Positions 8,412 through 18,148 of a DNA stretch of 64,000 nt are shown one piece after another. The stretch lies in the NCBI GenBank assembly GCA_049340005.1, contig JBMPIY010000003.1. One strand, given 5' to 3'. The number at the start of each line of letters is the position of its first letter. Position 1 is the first letter of the stretch. The position numbers and the translations under genes are program-made. This DNA comes from CAXBDP01 sp963974465 (GTDB lineage Bacteria > Bacteroidota > Bacteroidia > Cytophagales > Cyclobacteriaceae). The notes under the pieces were generated by a model. The model did not search any database. It was not told the DNA's origin and saw only the letters and a list, made by a program, of their open reading frames with translations.

Positions 8412-9449
8412 TTAGCTAATTTCCGGATTTTCATCCTTAGGAGTTTTCTCCGAGCCCCAACTTATTTTTCGAAAAAAGGAGCTAATTCCAGAACCGATAT
8501 TTCGAGTGCCTTTTTCTACATTCTGAAATCCTCGCTTCATGGTATTAACACCTCTACGACCCAAGGCTTTTAAGACACCTTTTACTACTTGACTAGAGCC
8601 TCTAGTAACTAAATTACCCAAAAGTAAAGTTGCTTCAGCAAAGGCATTTTTACGAATTGAAAATCGAGGAGGCAATTTGGTACTGCTACAATATTGCCGA
8701 CAAATAATACCAACTCTCAAAGTAAGGAAAGCATTGATGGAGCCTTGAAGCAATGAGTCCATTATCACATCCGTAACGTTACCAAACATAGGAATGCTTT
8801 TCCCGGCACTAGTTCCCATTACCGAATTGATGATAGGCTCTACTTGTTCAGAGATATCCATATCTTCTAATTCAGCAGCAAGTAGTGTGGTAATGGCTAC
8901 ATTTCCATAGAGCCAAGACATTTCCCTTAGAGATGGCCGTTGGTTGTATAATTTGGCAATCTGCCATACCATCCTGATTTGGGTAGCAAGTACAGTTAGT
9001 CCATCCAGTCTTCCATTTTGGGAAATAGCTGTTGTCAAAAATACTGCAGAAGCATTCCTTTGTATAATCCGATTTGATTCATTTTGGAGTAGTATTCTGG
9101 CTTGATCCAACCCTCCCGCCGATTCCAAATCCAATTTTTCAGCCATCAAAATTGGATGATTCTTCCAACGTGTTTTGAGCTTTTTCTCAAATGCTGGAAT
9201 GCCAGCTTCATCGAGTGGATGGACAAGTGGAGCTGGAAGTCGAAAGTAGATATAAAAGGGAATCAGAAATAAAATTATGAGCAAGACAGAGCATACCACT
9301 AAAATAAATTTTCCAAATGACGGATTTATTTCACTGGCTAATTGTTGGATGAGGTGTAATTGATTGACAACGAACAACAGAAAAACTAGAATGAAGAACA
9401 GTCCTACGAATAGCATTAACTGTTGTATGAGCTTAGAGTATTGCGTCAT
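8412..9449 (-). CDS. DUF697-domain membrane protein
   Basis: The 345-residue protein begins with two transmembrane helices (about residues 10-30 and 45-68, LMLFVGLFFILVFLLFVV and a second Leu/Ile-rich segment). It continues with a soluble DUF697 region (residues 140-280). That region has the family's NGRLDGLTVLATQIRMVWQIA stretch and a downstream glycine-rich part. DUF697 proteins such as E. coli YcjF are inner-membrane proteins linked to GTPase partners and envelope stress. No GTPase gene is next to this one. The C-terminal tail is basic. It is divergent from the orphan response regulator and may be co-transcribed with the DinB gene downstream. Confidence 0.75.
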   Translation of the reverse strand: MTQYSKLIQQLMLFVGLFFILVFLLFVVNQLHLIQQLASEINPSFGKFILVVCSVLLIILFLIPFYIYFRLPAPLVHPLDEAGIPAFEKKLKTRWKNHPILMAEKLDLESAGGLDQARILLQNESNRIIQRNASAVFLTTAISQNGRLDGLTVLATQIRMVWQIAKLYNQRPSLREMSWLYGNVAITTLLAAELEDMDISEQVEPIINSVMGTSAGKSIPMFGNVTDVIMDSLLQGSINAFLTLRVGIICRQYCSSTKLPPRFSIRKNAFAEATLLLGNLVTRGSSQVVKGVLKALGRRGVNTMKRGFQNVEKGTRNIGSGISSFFRKISWGSEKTPKDENPEIS

Positions 9450-9554
9450 TTGCTAGGATTATTGATAATTAATTACAATATTGTTAAAATAATAATAATT
9501 GACCCTCAGAAAAAATATTTTGATATTACTTAACATCAGTAAGTTACGATTATT

Positions 9555-9562
9555 TATATTTG
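9555..9562 (+). promoter_or_regulatory. Bacteroidota-type -7 element (TATATTTG)
   Basis: TATATTTG fits TAnnTTTG exactly and lies 33 bases before the ATG at 9596. The sequence between them contains an AAGGGAG ribosome-binding site (about 9583-9589). No clear -33 TTTG sits at the expected distance. Confidence 0.45.
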
Positions 9563-9595
9563 CGTCACAGTCAATTTTGCAGAAGGGAGTATAAT

Positions 9596-9997
9596 ATGGA
9601 AAAGCTGAATAGTGTACTGGTAATTGACGATGATGATATTTTCAACTTCATCGCCACAAAGATAATTGAGAGAAATGGTATTTCTGATCGTGTGTTAACT
9701 GCTACAAACGGCGAGCAAGGTTTATCTATGCTCAAAGATTTTGCAAATAATGGCCATTTAGAATCTGTTCCAGATCTTATTTTGCTTGACATAAATATGC
9801 CCGTAATGAATGGCTGGATGTTTTTAGAACAATTCCGCAAACTAAAAGAAGTTCTTGGTAAGGACATTAAACTTGCTATTGTTTCCACCTCAGTAGATCC
9901 AGAAGACCAAGAGAAAGCTAAGAAATTCCCTGAAATCGGGATGTTTATTAGCAAACCACTGAAGGCTGAGGACTTGCGACTATTAACGGTTGCCTAA
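9596..9997 (+). CDS. Single-domain CheY-like response regulator
   Basis: The 133-residue protein is a lone receiver domain. The acidic pocket is Asp11-Asp14, the phospho-acceptor is Asp65 in LLDINMP, the switch Ser/Thr is in IVSTS, and the conserved Lys120-Pro is in FISKPL. There is no output domain, so signalling must go through protein contact, as with CheY or Rcp1-type regulators frequent in Bacteroidota. The ATG at 9596 was chosen because AAGGGAG precedes it at a suitable distance and the upstream TTG lies inside the promoter. Neither a histidine kinase nor a phosphotransfer protein is adjacent, so it is an orphan. It is convergent with the second M20D gene, whose 3' end overlaps it by 15 bases. 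Confidence 0.9.
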   Translation: MEKLNSVLVIDDDDIFNFIATKIIERNGISDRVLTATNGEQGLSMLKDFANNGHLESVPDLILLDINMPVMNGWMFLEQFRKLKEVLGKDIKLAIVSTSVDPEDQEKAKKFPEIGMFISKPLKAEDLRLLTVA

Positions 9998-11302
9998 TAA
10001 GTCCATTACAGCGGAGGTCATCGTCATTACGCCTATTTTTATACTAGGTTCAGGTAAAGGAGCAAATTTAGACGAGTGCAAGGATGGAAGTTCAGTTTCT
10101 CCACGTTCAAATGCAGCATATAAATTTGGCTCTACCGCACCCAACCAATAAATCATAATTGGAACATTGTCCTCAGTCCTTCCAAATTTCCCAAAATCTT
10201 CGCCTGCCATAACGGGAGGAACTTGTACCACGTTTTGATCTCCAATACTCTGTGCAAATACTTTTGCCAATCGATCTGTTAATGCAGGATCGTTGTAAAC
10301 AGAAGGAGTAGATTCATTCCTGATGGATATTATCGGGTATTGATCTTCCCTCAGTCCTGCCGAAGCAGCTACGCCTTTAGTAATTCGTTCTATTTTGCTG
10401 ATCATCTCATTACGCACGTCCTGAGAATAGGAGCGTAGCGTCAATTCCATTTTCACTTCATTAGGAATCACATTTCCTTTAGTCCCACCATGAATAGATC
10501 CTACTGTGAGTACAGCTGGCTCTAGCGGACTTATTTCTCTACTCACAATAGTTTGATAATCTAAAATTAGGCGAGCAGCCAATACTACAGGGTCTTTGGT
10601 GGTATGAGGATAAGCTCCATGCCCGCCTTCACCCATTACAGTGATATTGACCATATCTACATTTGCGAGGGCATATTCTGGACAATAACCCACCATACCT
10701 GCTGGCAAACTTGCGCTTGCATGCAATGCTAATGCATAATCTGGTTTTGGAAATTTCTCAAATAATCCCTCATTAAGCATAGCGATTGCACCACCACTCC
10801 GCTCCTCGGCTGGTTGGGCAATAAATACAAGGGTTCCACTCCATTGATTTTTCAGTTGCACAAGAGATTGTGCGGTAGCGGAAAAAACAGTCATATGTAA
10901 ATCATGACCACAAGCGTGCATGGTAGCTACTTCATTTCCTTCGTCGTCCAATCCAAAGGCTTTGCTAGCGTAAGTCAATCCAGTTTCCTCCACAACCGGT
11001 AGGCCATCCATATCTGCCCGAACCATTACAGTGGGTCCATCGCCATTTTTGAGAATACCTACTACACCAAAGCCACCAATGCCTTCAGTCACTTCAAAAC
11101 CTAGGCTGCGAAGGTTTTGAGCCATTTTTTTGCTACTTTGTTCTTCTTGAAAGGATAACTCTGGACTTGCATGAAGCTCTTTGTACATTGCCGTCCAGTC
11201 AGCCAAATGTTGATCTACAAAGGTGACAAGTTGATCTTGGCTATATATTTGACTAAAGGAAATTGAAAATATAAAACTAAGGAGGTAAACTTTGGTTTTC
11301 AT
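9983..11302 (-). CDS. Secreted M20D-family amidohydrolase/peptidase (second copy)
   Basis: The product has 439 residues from the ATG at 11302, which gives a clear signal peptide (MKTKVYLLSFIFSISFSQIYSQ). An open frame extends 48 codons further upstream but has no signal-like start. M20D hallmarks are RADMDGLPV, MHACGHDLH with the Cys, His and Asp metal ligands, and QPAEERSGG with the catalytic acid. A late GEDFGKF segment supplies another ligand. It is probably a periplasmic deacylase or amidase for N-acylated amino acids or peptides. It is paralogous to the gene at 6461-7777 but clearly diverged, so an old duplication or separate acquisition is likely. Its 3' end overlaps the response regulator by 15 bases. 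Confidence 0.85.
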   Translation of the reverse strand: MKTKVYLLSFIFSISFSQIYSQDQLVTFVDQHLADWTAMYKELHASPELSFQEEQSSKKMAQNLRSLGFEVTEGIGGFGVVGILKNGDGPTVMVRADMDGLPVVEETGLTYASKAFGLDDEGNEVATMHACGHDLHMTVFSATAQSLVQLKNQWSGTLVFIAQPAEERSGGAIAMLNEGLFEKFPKPDYALALHASASLPAGMVGYCPEYALANVDMVNITVMGEGGHGAYPHTTKDPVVLAARLILDYQTIVSREISPLEPAVLTVGSIHGGTKGNVIPNEVKMELTLRSYSQDVRNEMISKIERITKGVAASAGLREDQYPIISIRNESTPSVYNDPALTDRLAKVFAQSIGDQNVVQVPPVMAGEDFGKFGRTEDNVPIMIYWLGAVEPNLYAAFERGETELPSLHSSKFAPLPEPSIKIGVMTMTSAVMDLLGNR

Positions 11303-11464
11303 ATTTGTGTAATTTTGTATTGAATTCGTTAATTTGAGTATCCAAGAAAAATGCTTGAAGGGATACAATTTTAGCCAATAAAATCTGTTTCTATAAAGGT
11401 AACACAATTGAGATTCCTTGTAGGGCAAAATGGTTAAGATTATCAAGTTTTAAACAAAAAAAAG

Positions 11465-12052
11465 ATGCCCTTACTAATTGGTTTTCTATTATTTTTTTCG
11501 TCGTGGCAATGGGTTGATACTCTTGAAGAAAGAGGTAAACTCATCACACGCAATGCATCAGTTTCCATTTACTCAAATGGAGTTCTTGAACCTATAAGGG
11601 CTACCAATGAGCAGATAGGTGGAGAAATAGATTTGGATGACAAAACATTCAATTTCAGAATACAAACTCCAGCTTTTGTATTTCCATCCAAATTGATGGA
11701 ACGTCATGTAAATGAAGAATATTTAGAGACCCACCTTTATCCACAAGCTCACTTTAGTGGCAATTTTCCAGAGATTATAGATTTGAATCAAAATGGCGAC
11801 TATGAAATCACAGCCATAGGAGATTTACAAGTACATGGCGTGACAAAAGCTCGCACAATCAAAGGCACAGTGACTGTACTCAATGGCGAGCTCAGCTTGA
11901 AAAGTCAATTTATTATTGTATTTCAAGATCACGGCATCAAAATTCCTACGCTGTTTTTCAATGATTATGCTACTCAAGTGGAAGTTACCGTGAGTGGAGA
12001 ACTTGCCAAATTCAGTGCTCCGGAATCGTATAATTCATCTAGCAATAAATAA
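11465..12052 (+). CDS. YceI-like lipocalin-fold protein
   Basis: The 195-residue protein has a short hydrophobic leader (MPLLIGFLLFFSSWQW) and a YceI-like domain. Features are a beta-rich body, the ERHVNEEYLET helix, the HFSGNF strand typical of YceI (compare ATFKSTS), and the ITAIGDLQVHGVTKARTI repeat ending in a V-H-G-V-T-K motif that is nearly invariant in the family. YceI proteins bind isoprenoid quinones or amphiphiles in the periplasm. It lies 74 bases upstream of a TonB-dependent receptor on the same strand. The two plus the nitroreductase may form a transcription unit, but no shared function is evident. Confidence 0.8.
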   Translation: MPLLIGFLLFFSSWQWVDTLEERGKLITRNASVSIYSNGVLEPIRATNEQIGGEIDLDDKTFNFRIQTPAFVFPSKLMERHVNEEYLETHLYPQAHFSGNFPEIIDLNQNGDYEITAIGDLQVHGVTKARTIKGTVTVLNGELSLKSQFIIVFQDHGIKIPTLFFNDYATQVEVTVSGELAKFSAPESYNSSSNK

Positions 12053-12126
12053 CCTTAGAAAAGCAGTAACAGCCAATTCCCTTTGTTTTTATTTTCTCAT
12101 AAGCTTTATTTTTCGAGATTAGCCAC

Positions 12127-14382
12127 ATGAGAAAAAATCCTTTCTTAATCTTACTATTGTTATTTTTTGGAGCTTCACAGCTTACTGCGCAGGTAAATAT
12201 AACTGTGCTGGATAGCAGAGATAATTCAGCACTCGCACAAGTGCAGATAATTCACCAAGAGTCATCCTCCCGCTGGTTTACCAACGCAGATGGGAAGGCG
12301 CAAATCCAAGTTCAATTGCCAACTCAATTTACCTTTCAACTTATTGGTTATAAAGAACTTAATATAAATTTAGCTGAGAACCAAACTAATCCGATCGTCT
12401 ATTTAGTAGCTGAAGATATTCTACTAGATGCGATAATGGTGCGCGCATTCGAGAGCGATAGACCCTTATTCGAGCAAGCCGCAGGTGTTCATTTTTTAGA
12501 TAAAAAATCTATCCAACGTTTTCAGGAAAGTAATCTAGTGCCGGTGCTCAATATGCTGCCGGGCGTAAGGATGGAAGAACGCTCGCCTGCAAGCTATCGT
12601 GTGGGCATACGTGGGAGTTCGTTGCGATCTCCATTTGGCGTACGAAATATCAAAGTGTATTGGAATGAAATTCCACTAACCGAGCCAGGTGGCAATACAC
12701 CTCTAAACCTACTTGAAACTGATAATGTGGATAATATAGAAGTGATAAAAGGACCTGCGGGAAGTGTGTATGGAGCCGGAACTGGTGGCGCTTTATTATT
12801 TAGCAAAGAGCTTGTAGAGGAAGGGTTTCGGGCAAATGCTAGTAGTATGGCAGGTTCCTTCGGTTTGCAGAAATATAGTTTAGGTGTGCAAAATGGAGGT
12901 GAAAATGGTGGGTTTGAATTACAGACCACTTGGCAAAAAGGTGATGGATATCGGGAACATAGTAGTTTCGAGCGAAAGACGATTCAACTAAATGGCACGG
13001 TAGAGGCGGGAGGGAAAGGGGAACTCAATGCTTTTCTGCTACTTTCCGATCTCAACTATCAAACTCCTGGAGGACTTAATGCCGCACAGCGTAGCGAAAA
13101 TCCTAAACTTGCTCGTCCAGGTAGTGCGGATCAACAAGCGGGCATTTTGCAACAATATGTATTGAGTGGATTGGGCTACCAATTAAAACTCAATCCCGAT
13201 TTGCAAGTAAAAGCAACAGGCTATATAAATGCTTCATATTTCGAAAACCCATTTATCCTAGACTATAAGCGCGATGCCCAGTCTGGAATTGGTGGTCGTA
13301 TGCTGGCCAATTGGCAAGTCAGCTCCGAATTGAAAATTAGCGCTGGTGCTGAATATCAGCAATCACTGGTGCTTGCACGCAACTTTGGCAATCGTGGAGG
13401 AAGAGCAGATACGCTCCGTTTTGATGATGAACTGCGAACTAGCCAAAGCTTAATTTTTGCCCAAGCAGATTATGAATTGCCAGCAAATTTTATTTTCACT
13501 GCCGGTTTGAGCATCAATTCACTTTCATTCGACATTTACAGATTGTGGGATGCAGCATTGCAGACCAGCTATCAATTTGATAGAAATTTTAATGGAATAG
13601 CAGTGCCTCGCTTGGCATTGCTCAAGAAAATTGGCTATCAACATGCCCTACATGCTTCTTGGAGCAAGGGTTTTTCACCACCTACAATCCAAGAGGTACG
13701 CACCAATGAGGGCTCATTAAATCTTGGACTTGAACCTGAAAAAGGGACAAATTGGGAGCTTGGATATAGATTTCGTAGCATGGACAATAGATTAATGTTT
13801 GAAGCTAACTATTTCCACTTCATTTTGGATCAGACGATAGTAACACGTACCAATTCGGATGGTGTAGTACTATTTAATAATGCAGGAAGTACTCTGCAAA
13901 ATGGATTAGAAATGATGCTTTCTTGGCAAGCTTTGAAGAAGTCATTTGATAGGATTGGGATCAGATTAGGTTCTTCATATACATATCACGATTTTACTTT
14001 TAGAGATTATTTGCAAAATCAAAATGATTTCACTGGCAATAAGCTCACTGGTGTAGCTCCACATACTTGGGTGAGCACAGCAGATATTGATTATGGTGAT
14101 GGCTATTTCCTTAATCTCACGCATAATTTTACGGATGCAATTCCATTAAATGATGGAAATGCAGTGTATTCTAATGCGTATCATTTGGTTCAGTTAAAAA
14201 TAGGTAAGACCATCACTTCTAAGAATGCTATATGGGAAATATTTGCTGGAGCAGATAACTTGCTAAATGAGACGTACAGTTTGGGCAATGATCTGAACGC
14301 TTTTGGCGGGAGGTTTTTTCAACCTGCACCAGAAAGGAATTATTTTGGAGGAATTAAAATTATGCTAGGGAACAATCAATAA
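12127..14382 (+). CDS. TonB-dependent outer-membrane receptor
   Basis: The 751-residue protein has a signal peptide (MRKNPFLILLLLFFGASQLTAQ). A carboxypeptidase-regulatory-like beta domain follows (residues 20-100), then a plug domain (about 115-235, with NMLPGVRMEER, RVGIRGSS and IEVIKGPAGSVYGAGTGG) and a 22-strand-type barrel to the C-terminus. The layout and length match FecA/FhuA-like siderophore or metal receptors. The substrate is not known. No Cys-rich or heme-ligand motif stands out. The nitroreductase gene begins only 18 bases after it. The GCGGGAGG octamer occurs three times inside it (12266, 13006, 14306), in three different codon settings. Confidence 0.85.
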   Translation: MRKNPFLILLLLFFGASQLTAQVNITVLDSRDNSALAQVQIIHQESSSRWFTNADGKAQIQVQLPTQFTFQLIGYKELNINLAENQTNPIVYLVAEDILLDAIMVRAFESDRPLFEQAAGVHFLDKKSIQRFQESNLVPVLNMLPGVRMEERSPASYRVGIRGSSLRSPFGVRNIKVYWNEIPLTEPGGNTPLNLLETDNVDNIEVIKGPAGSVYGAGTGGALLFSKELVEEGFRANASSMAGSFGLQKYSLGVQNGGENGGFELQTTWQKGDGYREHSSFERKTIQLNGTVEAGGKGELNAFLLLSDLNYQTPGGLNAAQRSENPKLARPGSADQQAGILQQYVLSGLGYQLKLNPDLQVKATGYINASYFENPFILDYKRDAQSGIGGRMLANWQVSSELKISAGAEYQQSLVLARNFGNRGGRADTLRFDDELRTSQSLIFAQADYELPANFIFTAGLSINSLSFDIYRLWDAALQTSYQFDRNFNGIAVPRLALLKKIGYQHALHASWSKGFSPPTIQEVRTNEGSLNLGLEPEKGTNWELGYRFRSMDNRLMFEANYFHFILDQTIVTRTNSDGVVLFNNAGSTLQNGLEMMLSWQALKKSFDRIGIRLGSSYTYHDFTFRDYLQNQNDFTGNKLTGVAPHTWVSTADIDYGDGYFLNLTHNFTDAIPLNDGNAVYSNAYHLVQLKIGKTITSKNAIWEIFAGADNLLNETYSLGNDLNAFGGRFFQPAPERNYFGGIKIMLGNNQ

Positions 14383-14400
14383 TGTAAATAAGTAAAGCAT

Positions 14401-14991
14401 ATGAAAATAGAAGAAGTACATCAGTTAATTAGAAATCGCCGTTCCCTATATCCGGCGCAATACACTGGAGAAAAGATAGAAGATAGTATTGTCCAGGAAA
14501 TTTTAGAAAATGCTAATTGGGCTCCTACTCATAAGCATACAGAGCCTTGGAGATTTATCGTATTCACTGGGGATGGTTTAGTAAAACTGGCCGATTATCA
14601 GTCTGAATTTTATCGTAAGCAAGCCGAAGCTGCGGACAATTTCAATGAAGAGAAGTATCAAAAATTGAAGAACAACCCACTGAAAGCATCGCATGTGATA
14701 GCCATAATCATGAAACGTGATCCAAAAGAAAGCATTCCAGAAATTGAAGAGATTGAATCCGTAGCATGTGCAGTACAAAATATGTATTTGACCGCTTCAG
14801 CTTATGGGTTGGGAGCATATTGGGGAAGTGGAGGAGTTACTTATATGGAAGAGGCAAAACCATTTTTTGGTCTTGAGGAAAAGGATAGGTTGTTAGGCTT
14901 TTTCTATATTGGAAAAGTGCGTGAAGGCTTGAGTCCAAAAGGAAGAAGAAGTCCGATCGAAGAGAAAGTTGCTTGGGTGAATACGCTGTAA
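14401..14991 (+). CDS. Nitroreductase-family FMN oxidoreductase
   Basis: The 196-residue protein belongs to the nitroreductase fold. It starts with the RNRRSLYPAQYTGEKI segment that binds the FMN phosphate and continues with ENANWAPTHKHTEPWRF, the active-site helix typical of the NfnB/YdjA branch. ASAYGLGAYWGSGG supplies the conserved Gly-rich flavin contact. It reduces quinones or nitro compounds with NAD(P)H in the cytoplasm. It starts 18 bases after the TonB receptor and is likely co-transcribed with it. About 190 bases with no recognisable gene separate it from uvrA. Confidence 0.85.
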   Translation: MKIEEVHQLIRNRRSLYPAQYTGEKIEDSIVQEILENANWAPTHKHTEPWRFIVFTGDGLVKLADYQSEFYRKQAEAADNFNEEKYQKLKNNPLKASHVIAIIMKRDPKESIPEIEEIESVACAVQNMYLTASAYGLGAYWGSGGVTYMEEAKPFFGLEEKDRLLGFFYIGKVREGLSPKGRRSPIEEKVAWVNTL

Positions 14992-15179
14992 CATCGACTT
15001 TTCACAGTTAATTGCTCATTGTAAATCTTTGTGAGGTCATTCAAATGAGAAGTCCAGCAAATGGTACTAGCCATCTTTTCTCATACATTGTTAAAGCTTC
15101 ACAACATTTCCAATTAACTAAGGTTGTTAGTCTTTAAAGCCCTAAATTGCGGTTTAATTTATAAAGGAAGTATTTCCAC

Positions 15180-18062
15180 ATGGCTGAATCAAAAAACGGG
15201 ACTACTGTAGATCCCACTGGTTACGATAGCATTCAAATTTTTGGAGCCAGAGAACATAATTTGAAGGATATTGATCTTGAGATTCCACGCAATCAGTTAG
15301 TGGTTTTTACAGGAATTAGTGGGAGTGGGAAATCTTCTTTGGCATTTGATACCATTTATGCGGAGGGTCAACGCCGCTATATGGAGAGTTTCTCAGCCTA
15401 TGCTCGGTCTTTTATCGGCGATATGGAAAGACCCGATGTGGATAAAATCAATGGTCTTAGTCCTGTAATTTCTATTGAGCAAAAAACAACCTCCCGCAAT
15501 CCTCGATCTACGGTGGGTACAGTTACGGAAGTGTATGATTTCATGCGCTTACTTTATGCACGAGCAGGTGAAGCCTATTCCTATATCACCGGCGAAAAAA
15601 TGACTCGCCAAACGGAGGATCAAGTTGTTGAAATTATATTTAGCCAATTCGCAAATCAAAAATTTATTCTTCTCGCACCTATTGTCAAAGGTAGAAAAGG
15701 GCATTATAGAGAATTGTTTGTTCAGATACGGAAGCTAGGCTTTACCAAAGTAAGGATTGATGGCGAAATACAGGAAATAGTAGCCAAAATGCAGGTGGAT
15801 CGCTATAAGGTTCACGATATCGAAATAGTCGTAGATAGACTGGTGGTAGATGAAAATGATCGCTACAGAATTACCCAATCGGTTCGCACGGCATTTCAGC
15901 ATGGCAAAGGAGTGTTGATGGCACTGGATGAAAAAGGCGAGCTACATTATTTCTCTAAAAACCTGATGGATGCCAAATCAGGATTAGCTTATGACGAGCC
16001 AGCTCCAAATACCTTTTCGTTCAATTCTCCATACGGAGCTTGCCCTACTTGTAATGGCCTTGGTCGAATAGAGGAAATCAGTGAAGATTTGGTGATCCCA
16101 AATAACAAATTGAGCTTAAGTCGCGGTGGAATTGCGCCACTCGGAGAATACCGAGATATATGGATTTTCAAAAAACTGGACGCCATATTGAAGCGCTACA
16201 AGGTGAGCCTTACCACACCGATTAAGGATATTCCAGCTGAGGTGATGAAAACTATTCTATATGGAGATTCTATTCCAGTCGCAGTTAGTTCTGTGAAATA
16301 TCCGGGTACAGATTGGAATACCAAGTTTGAAGGAATTATAAAATTTCTTGAAAAGCAGAAGGAATCAGGAACAGATAAAACGCAAGCTTGGATTGACGAC
16401 TTTATGCACATTAGGGAATGCCCCGATTGCAAAGGAGCTCGCCTGAAAAAAGAAGCACTTCATTTTAAAATTGACGATAAGAATATTTCAGAATTAACGC
16501 AGCTGCACTTAAACGAACTAGCCGAGTGGTTCGAAGGGCTTGAAAGTAGGCTGAATACAAAGCAGCAGGCAATTGCGACAGAAGTGCTAAAGGAAATTCG
16601 TAAGCGAATAGGATTCTTGCTTGGCGTTGGTTTAGATTACCTCACATTGGATAGGCCGCTGAAGACGCTTAGTGGGGGTGAAGCACAAAGAATACGTCTG
16701 GCCACTCAGATAGGAACTCAGCTGGTGGGGGTGCTTTATATTTTGGATGAGCCAAGCATTGGACTCCATCAGCGGGACAACGAAAAGCTGATAAAAGCGC
16801 TTCAAGATTTGCGTGATTTGGGCAATTCGGTGATTGTGGTGGAGCATGATAAGGATATGATGCTTGCCTCTGACTTTATAGTTGATATTGGGCCAGGTGC
16901 AGGTAGGCATGGAGGGCAAATAGTGGCTTTAGGTGCCCCCAAAGCATTTTTGGAGCAAGGTAGTTCTACTGCTCGCTATTTATCAGGAGAATATGAAATA
17001 GCTATTCCAAAGCAGCGTCGCGAAGGAAATGGTAAGTTTTTGAAGTTGAAAGGTGCGGGAGGGAATAATTTGAAAAATGTAACCCTCAACCTCCCGCTTG
17101 GTAAGCTTATTTGTGTCACAGGCGTTTCGGGTTCGGGAAAATCTTCCCTCATTCATGAAACTCTTTTCCCAATTCTCAATCAGCATTTTTATAGATCTAG
17201 AACTGAGCCATTAGACTATAAAGAAATCGTTGGATTAAAGGAAATCGATAAGGTAATTGAGGTAGATCAATCGCCAATAGGCAGAACACCTCGATCGAAT
17301 CCGGCTACTTATACAGGTGTATTTACAGAGATAAGAAGTTTATTTTCTAATATGCCCGAAGCCAAAATTCGTGGTTATAAGCCAGGTCGTTTCTCATTTA
17401 ACGTAAAAGGCGGGAGGTGCGAAACCTGCGAAGGTGGAGGCATGAGAGTGATCGAAATGGATTTTCTGCCAGATGTGCATGTGCCTTGCGAAACGTGTAA
17501 AGGCAAACGCTACAATAGAGAAACGTTGGAAGTGCGTTTCAAAGGCAAATCTATATCCGATGTGCTTGATATGACGGTGGAGCAAGCAGTGGAGTTCTTT
17601 GCCAATCAGCCGAAAATTTTAAGAAAAATTCAGACCTTATCGGATGTTGGTTTGGGCTATATCACTTTAGGACAACATGCTACGACATTGTCGGGTGGAG
17701 AAGCGCAAAGAGTGAAACTTGCCACTGAGCTTTCGAAGCGAGATACAGGCATGACTTTTTATATTTTGGATGAGCCTACCACTGGTCTTCATTTTCAAGA
17801 TATTCAGCATTTGCTGGATGTGGTGAATAAACTGGTGGACAAAGGCAATACGGTTCTTATTATCGAGCATAATATGGACATCATCAAAGTAGCCGATCAT
17901 ATTGTGGATTTAGGACCAGAAGGTGGCGAAAAGGGAGGTTATATAATTGCTGAAGGAAGGCCTGAGGAAGTTGCTAAAGTGAAAAAGAGCTATACAGCAA
18001 GGTTTTTGGCGCAGGAGTTAAAGGGGGTAAGTAGTGCCAAAACTGTGGAAATAGCTGATTAG
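15180..18062 (+). CDS. uvrA: Excinuclease ABC subunit A
   Basis: UvrA (960 residues) is the damage-recognition ATPase of nucleotide excision repair, acting with UvrB and UvrC. All expected parts are present: a first Walker A (GISGSGKSS, about 45), the UvrB-binding region, a zinc module with CPTC...CPDC, a first ABC signature (LSGGEAQR), a second Walker A (GVSGSGKSS, about 650), a second zinc site (CETCEGGGM...CETC), and a second LSGGEAQR followed by ILDEPTTGLH. The length is normal. It stands alone, ending in a strong terminator. Four copies of the octamer GCGGGAGG lie in it (15490, 17055, 17090, 17410), three of them within 365 bases. Confidence 0.98.
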   Translation: MAESKNGTTVDPTGYDSIQIFGAREHNLKDIDLEIPRNQLVVFTGISGSGKSSLAFDTIYAEGQRRYMESFSAYARSFIGDMERPDVDKINGLSPVISIEQKTTSRNPRSTVGTVTEVYDFMRLLYARAGEAYSYITGEKMTRQTEDQVVEIIFSQFANQKFILLAPIVKGRKGHYRELFVQIRKLGFTKVRIDGEIQEIVAKMQVDRYKVHDIEIVVDRLVVDENDRYRITQSVRTAFQHGKGVLMALDEKGELHYFSKNLMDAKSGLAYDEPAPNTFSFNSPYGACPTCNGLGRIEEISEDLVIPNNKLSLSRGGIAPLGEYRDIWIFKKLDAILKRYKVSLTTPIKDIPAEVMKTILYGDSIPVAVSSVKYPGTDWNTKFEGIIKFLEKQKESGTDKTQAWIDDFMHIRECPDCKGARLKKEALHFKIDDKNISELTQLHLNELAEWFEGLESRLNTKQQAIATEVLKEIRKRIGFLLGVGLDYLTLDRPLKTLSGGEAQRIRLATQIGTQLVGVLYILDEPSIGLHQRDNEKLIKALQDLRDLGNSVIVVEHDKDMMLASDFIVDIGPGAGRHGGQIVALGAPKAFLEQGSSTARYLSGEYEIAIPKQRREGNGKFLKLKGAGGNNLKNVTLNLPLGKLICVTGVSGSGKSSLIHETLFPILNQHFYRSRTEPLDYKEIVGLKEIDKVIEVDQSPIGRTPRSNPATYTGVFTEIRSLFSNMPEAKIRGYKPGRFSFNVKGGRCETCEGGGMRVIEMDFLPDVHVPCETCKGKRYNRETLEVRFKGKSISDVLDMTVEQAVEFFANQPKILRKIQTLSDVGLGYITLGQHATTLSGGEAQRVKLATELSKRDTGMTFYILDEPTTGLHFQDIQHLLDVVNKLVDKGNTVLIIEHNMDIIKVADHIVDLGPEGGEKGGYIIAEGRPEEVAKVKKSYTARFLAQELKGVSSAKTVEIAD

Positions 18063-18084
18063 TCTTATTTGGTTTAAGGGCACA

Positions 18085-18114
18085 AAAAAAGAGCGACCTA
18101 AGTCGCTCCTTTTC
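18085..18114. terminator. Rho-independent terminator of uvrA
   Basis: GAGCGAC and GTCGCTC form a perfect 7-base stem over a four-base loop, preceded by seven A residues and followed by CTTTT. It lies between convergent genes and may work in both directions. Confidence 0.85.
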
Positions 18115-18148
18115 AATTAACCTTAAACTTAACTATGAAAATGATCTT

